64,000 bases of DNA from Acidithiobacillus sp. AMEEHan (lineage in GTDB: Bacteria > Pseudomonadota > Gammaproteobacteria > Acidithiobacillales > Acidithiobacillaceae). The translations under genes were made by a program, and so were the position numbers. The notes below the pieces were generated by a model, which saw nothing but the letters and a program-made list of their open reading frames with translations, ran no database searches and was not told the DNA's origin. Below are positions 62,201 through 64,000 of this stretch, piece by piece (positions within the stretch are counted from its first letter, which is position 1; each line of letters opens with the position of its first letter). The DNA is taken from contig NZ_CP118747.1 in assembly GCF_030996345.1 (NCBI RefSeq), forward strand, positions 1,982,001-2,046,000. The letters run 5' to 3'.

Positions 62201-62405
62201 GGCGTTGCGCCTCACGCGCGCCCTGCACCCAGGGTGCAGCGCGCTCTACGACAGCATCCCAGGAGAGTTCGCCAACACAGTGCTCCGCGGCCATGACGCA
62301 AGTCGGTTCCGAGCGCACCGCCGCAGGCAAAGTGATCTTTTGCACAGCGCTCTGGCAATCGAGTTCTCCACCGTGCGCAATCCTATCGTTTGAGGTATCC
62401 AGCAT
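59238..62405 (-). CDS. putA: Bifunctional proline dehydrogenase/delta-1-pyrroline-5-carboxylate dehydrogenase
   Basis: Oxidises proline to glutamate at the membrane face and in the cytoplasm. The 1055 residues have an FAD proline dehydrogenase barrel (about 130-430, including RLVKGAYWDSEVKRAQ and THNA) and an aldehyde dehydrogenase (about 540-1010; FRSAGQRCSAL with the catalytic Cys about 805). There is no N-terminal ribbon-helix-helix, so unlike E. coli PutA it should not repress its own gene. AAGGAG lies before the ATG. It is divergent from an amino-acid permease, suggesting proline uptake and use. Confidence 0.95.
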   Translation of the reverse strand: MLDTSNDRIAHGGELDCQSAVQKITLPAAVRSEPTCVMAAEHCVGELSWDAVVERAAPWVQGAREAQRHNFLGMEALLAEYPLDSASGLSLMRLSEALLRVPDRATASVLAADQLRRGFSEPDWRQENTRSLITPMLRMAAQWLPDPKSTTPRQTLGARSVLHAATQAVRFMGHQFILGETIEQAQKRAASQHRLSSNWRFSFDMLGESARCLEDAERYYEAYQRVLTQLRRQEQKGGPVERDGLSIKLSALEPRLEAVQLDILLPRLLPKLVRLTKMAAEARVGLTIDAEESERLELTLQILAALLAAIADDADCAGWAGLGIAIQAYQTRALEAVDVAIVLAQEFQRPLMLRLVKGAYWDSEVKRAQELGLPGYPVYTRKRHTDVSYLACARKMLAAASAGHIFAQFATHNATTISAILLMAEGLPQSAFELQKLHGMGDAVYAEVLAAESVPVRVYAPVGTHRDLLAYLVRRLLENGANSSFVHQLAQKRVPLSALLANPFFGDNDSPLPLPAEIYGEIAGVQRRNPCGVDGSEGNQRSALLQAWRDLTPRKSRTEDPCDVIPERMRKLQEAQQRWNSLPLAERCACLLRAADLLETERNAFAALVVWEGHKSWIDAVAEVRETIDYCRYYGLLAQEQLAERSLPGPTGESNVLRMEGRGSMVCISPWNFPLAIFAGQLLAAIVCGNTVAVKPAEQTPAVAEAFVSLLQRAGVPADVVDLFHGPGPSLGAGLVRAAGVAGVLFTGSTGVAKQIQRSLAMSDGPIVPLLAETGGINAMIVDSTALPEQVVDHVLLSTFRSAGQRCSALRLLFVQDDIADGLLHMLAGAMALLRIGEPEDFASDVGPVIDINAQKRIVAQTQRLESQGGKLLARSPWPSSASISDDGIAAVMRDSLGRALHFIAPSLYVVTPEQILVEEIFGPVLQVVRWSGSWEDVVQQINAFGYGLTLGIQTRIDSRAERISRLARIGNIYINRGMTGAVVGVQPFGGEGLSGTGPKAGGPHFLSRLCQEKSISINTAAAGGMRVCSASQGGDKTGYFDWFPVLRSRAAVPL

Positions 62406-62687
62406 TGATGCTCCTTATCTTTTCCGGCAGCGGTACGTGATTTCCCAGCAAAAGTCGTACCCGGATGCCCAAAAAAATGCCAAAGAGAAAATGTGGCTAT
62501 CTTGCAATTTACCATCCCTTTTTATTCCGGTGATCTTAATAAGCAGATTTGATTTGTCTAGTATAGTAGATACTACGATTGCGTGGTGCATAATCACGAA
62601 GATCCCGAGAGATCATTTATCTGATTTGACATAGATTTATTTTTATGACATGGTAAAAATTGTTATCATAAGAACTGGGGACTCGGT
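62406..62687. other. AT-rich divergent control region of putA and the permease
   Basis: No gene. This 282-base region is far richer in A+T than its surroundings. It contains a perfect TTGACA at 62626-62631 pointing toward the permease (no convincing -10 at 17 bases) and an operator-like palindrome at 62559-62575. Confidence 0.6.
62559..62575. promoter_or_regulatory. Operator-like palindrome between putA and the permease
   Basis: TAGTAT-AGTAG-ATACTA, a perfect inverted repeat with 6-base arms and a 5-base centre, about 155 bases from putA and 113 from the permease start. It could bind a regulator of both genes; none is encoded in the window. Confidence 0.4.
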
Positions 62688-64000
62688 TTGCCAAAAAAAC
62701 CACTGCACGATGATAAGGGAGGCTTGCGCCGGGAGGGAGGGCTGCAAGGCCTGATCCTCGCCTGCGTTGGCGCATCCATTGGATCCGGTTGGCTTTTCGG
62801 TCCGTTATACACGGCGAAGATGGCTGGTCCTTACGCGATAGGCTCTTGGGTTATCGGCATGATTGCCATTCTTTTGCTTGCAGTGGTTTTTGCTGAGCTT
62901 GCACCGCTGATTCCGAAAGCTGGCGCTGTGGTACATTTGGCAAATATTGGCAATGGTCCCATCGTGGGTAATATGTGGACCTGGATTTTGTTCTTGTCAT
63001 ACGCCACGATTGCGCCTATCGAAGTGACGGCATTGCTTACCTACGCAAATAATTATTTCCCCCATTTTCTCCAGCCACATAGTAGCTTGCTGAGCAGCCA
63101 GGGGTATTTCTACGCGCTGATTGCTTTGGCATTTTTCGTGGCATTGAATTTTCTCTCCGTACGCTGGGTTTTTCGAATCAATAACGGTGCGACTTGGTGG
63201 AAGATAGCGATTCCAGCGCTCACTGGAATCGCGCTGATCGCTCTTGGCTGGCACTCGGGAAATTTCCACAGTGTTGCGGGGAATTCGGCCAGCAACATTC
63301 AAGGGATGTTCGTTGCCGTGGCCACCGGCGGAGTCATCTTCTCCTTGTTGGGATTTCGCCACGCCATCGACTTAGCAGGTGAAAGTAAAAATCCGAAACG
63401 TGATTTGCCCTTGGCGACAATTCTTTCGGTGCTTATCGCGGGCATTATCTACATCCTTGTCCAGGTTGCGTTCATTGCTGCCGTGCGACCAGAAGATCTG
63501 GCCAATGGGGGCTGGGAGCATTTGCACTTTCCGGGCATCAACGGGCCGTTTGCGGCACTGGCCGCCAGCATTGGAATTTCCTGGCTTGCTGTTCTTCTGT
63601 ACGTGGATGCCTTTGTGTCGCCGGCTGGGACAGCATTGATCTACACGGCCACTTCCGCCCGTGTCACTTTGGCAACGGCAGAAAGTGGAGCGTTCCCTAA
63701 GGTGCTGGGCAAAATCAACAGGCATGGCGTGCCCTGGAGCAGTCTTATTTTGCTCTACATTGTCGGTGCCATTTTCTTTCTGCCCTTTCCGTCTTGGCAA
63801 AAAATGGTGGGATATATTGCTTCCATGACGGTACTGTCTTATGTCATCGGTCCCATTGCTTTGATGCAACTACGCAAAGCGATGCCGAGCCTGGAGCGCC
63901 CCTTCACTCTCCCGGGCGCAAAGGTGATTGCACCGATCGCCTTCATTGTGGGGACCTGGATCGTCTATTGGTCGGGATTGCACACCCTCAATTTTATTTT
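62688..64000 (+). CDS. APC-superfamily amino-acid permease, 3'-partial
   Basis: Membrane transporter open to the window end, about 437 codons visible. It starts at a TTG (62688) with a GGGGA-like site upstream, then a short hydrophilic N-terminus and at least eleven hydrophobic segments. The first has IGSGWLFGP, the substrate-binding loop of APC transporters, and there is a conserved FRHAIDLAGESKNPKRDLP segment in the middle. Pairing with putA suggests proline or related amino acids. GC content is visibly lower than in neighbouring genes, which may mean later acquisition. Confidence 0.85.
   Translation, partial: MPKKPLHDDKGGLRREGGLQGLILACVGASIGSGWLFGPLYTAKMAGPYAIGSWVIGMIAILLLAVVFAELAPLIPKAGAVVHLANIGNGPIVGNMWTWILFLSYATIAPIEVTALLTYANNYFPHFLQPHSSLLSSQGYFYALIALAFFVALNFLSVRWVFRINNGATWWKIAIPALTGIALIALGWHSGNFHSVAGNSASNIQGMFVAVATGGVIFSLLGFRHAIDLAGESKNPKRDLPLATILSVLIAGIIYILVQVAFIAAVRPEDLANGGWEHLHFPGINGPFAALAASIGISWLAVLLYVDAFVSPAGTALIYTATSARVTLATAESGAFPKVLGKINRHGVPWSSLILLYIVGAIFFLPFPSWQKMVGYIASMTVLSYVIGPIALMQLRKAMPSLERPFTLPGAKVIAPIAFIVGTWIVYWSGLHTLNFI

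Overview
This is a 64-kb stretch of chromosome from a proteobacterium. It holds about 46 protein genes, a tmRNA gene, two tRNA genes and very little mobile DNA. Several features suggest the class Acidithiobacillia, probably Acidithiobacillus: the gamma-proteobacterial operon order, high GC by eye (about 60 percent), a tmRNA tag of ANDSNYALAA, a secreted Lys/Ala/His-rich acid-shock-like protein, and degraded IS3-type transposases. This assignment is an inference from content and was not tested by any search.

Layout. 1-13.2 kb: purL (5' end outside the window), a class A penicillin-binding protein, gltX, cysS, a low-molecular-weight phosphatase, rne and divergent rluC. 13.4-14.8 kb: a ParDE-type toxin-antitoxin pair, an IS remnant and tmRNA. 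14.8-26 kb: mutS, a Bax-inhibitor-1 family membrane protein, ligA, an alpha/beta hydrolase preceded by two tandem small-RNA-like units, photolyase, a secreted PLD-type nuclease and moeA-mobB-mobA. 26.1-44 kb: an unbroken plus-strand run of 18 genes (unknown-leuB-asd-fimV-truA-trpF-trpB-trpA-accD-folC-cvpA-purF-metZ-CBS protein-CNNM/CorC protein-queA-tgt plus a small membrane protein). Many of these overlap by ATGA or GTGA, and the order follows the Pseudomonas leuB-to-metZ order with trpBA inserted. 44.5-47.6 kb: yajC-secD-secF. 47.7-49.2 kb: tRNA-Ser, a second IS remnant, tRNA-Leu, a Sel1-repeat protein and the acid-shock-like protein. 49.3-53.5 kb: an ABC exporter, a Met-rich secreted protein, a short-chain dehydrogenase and a TRIC-type channel. 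53.5-59.2 kb: a complete SOS mutagenesis operon, lexA-imuA-imuB-dnaE2, behind a canonical LexA box. 59.2-64 kb: putA and a divergent amino-acid permease cut off by the window end.

Two themes deserve attention. First, four conserved genes (purL, rne, metZ, the ABC exporter) are each broken by loss of exactly one base in a G or C run, which looks more like consensus error than biology. Second, between the photolyase and the hydrolase, the minus strand carries two sibling units. Each has a 5' hairpin, an unpaired CU-rich linker with the anti-Shine-Dalgarno core CCUCC, and an intrinsic terminator. One sits behind a near-perfect sigma-70 promoter. They may be sibling small RNAs or an attenuator for the hydrolase gene, and are the best candidate here for something undescribed.
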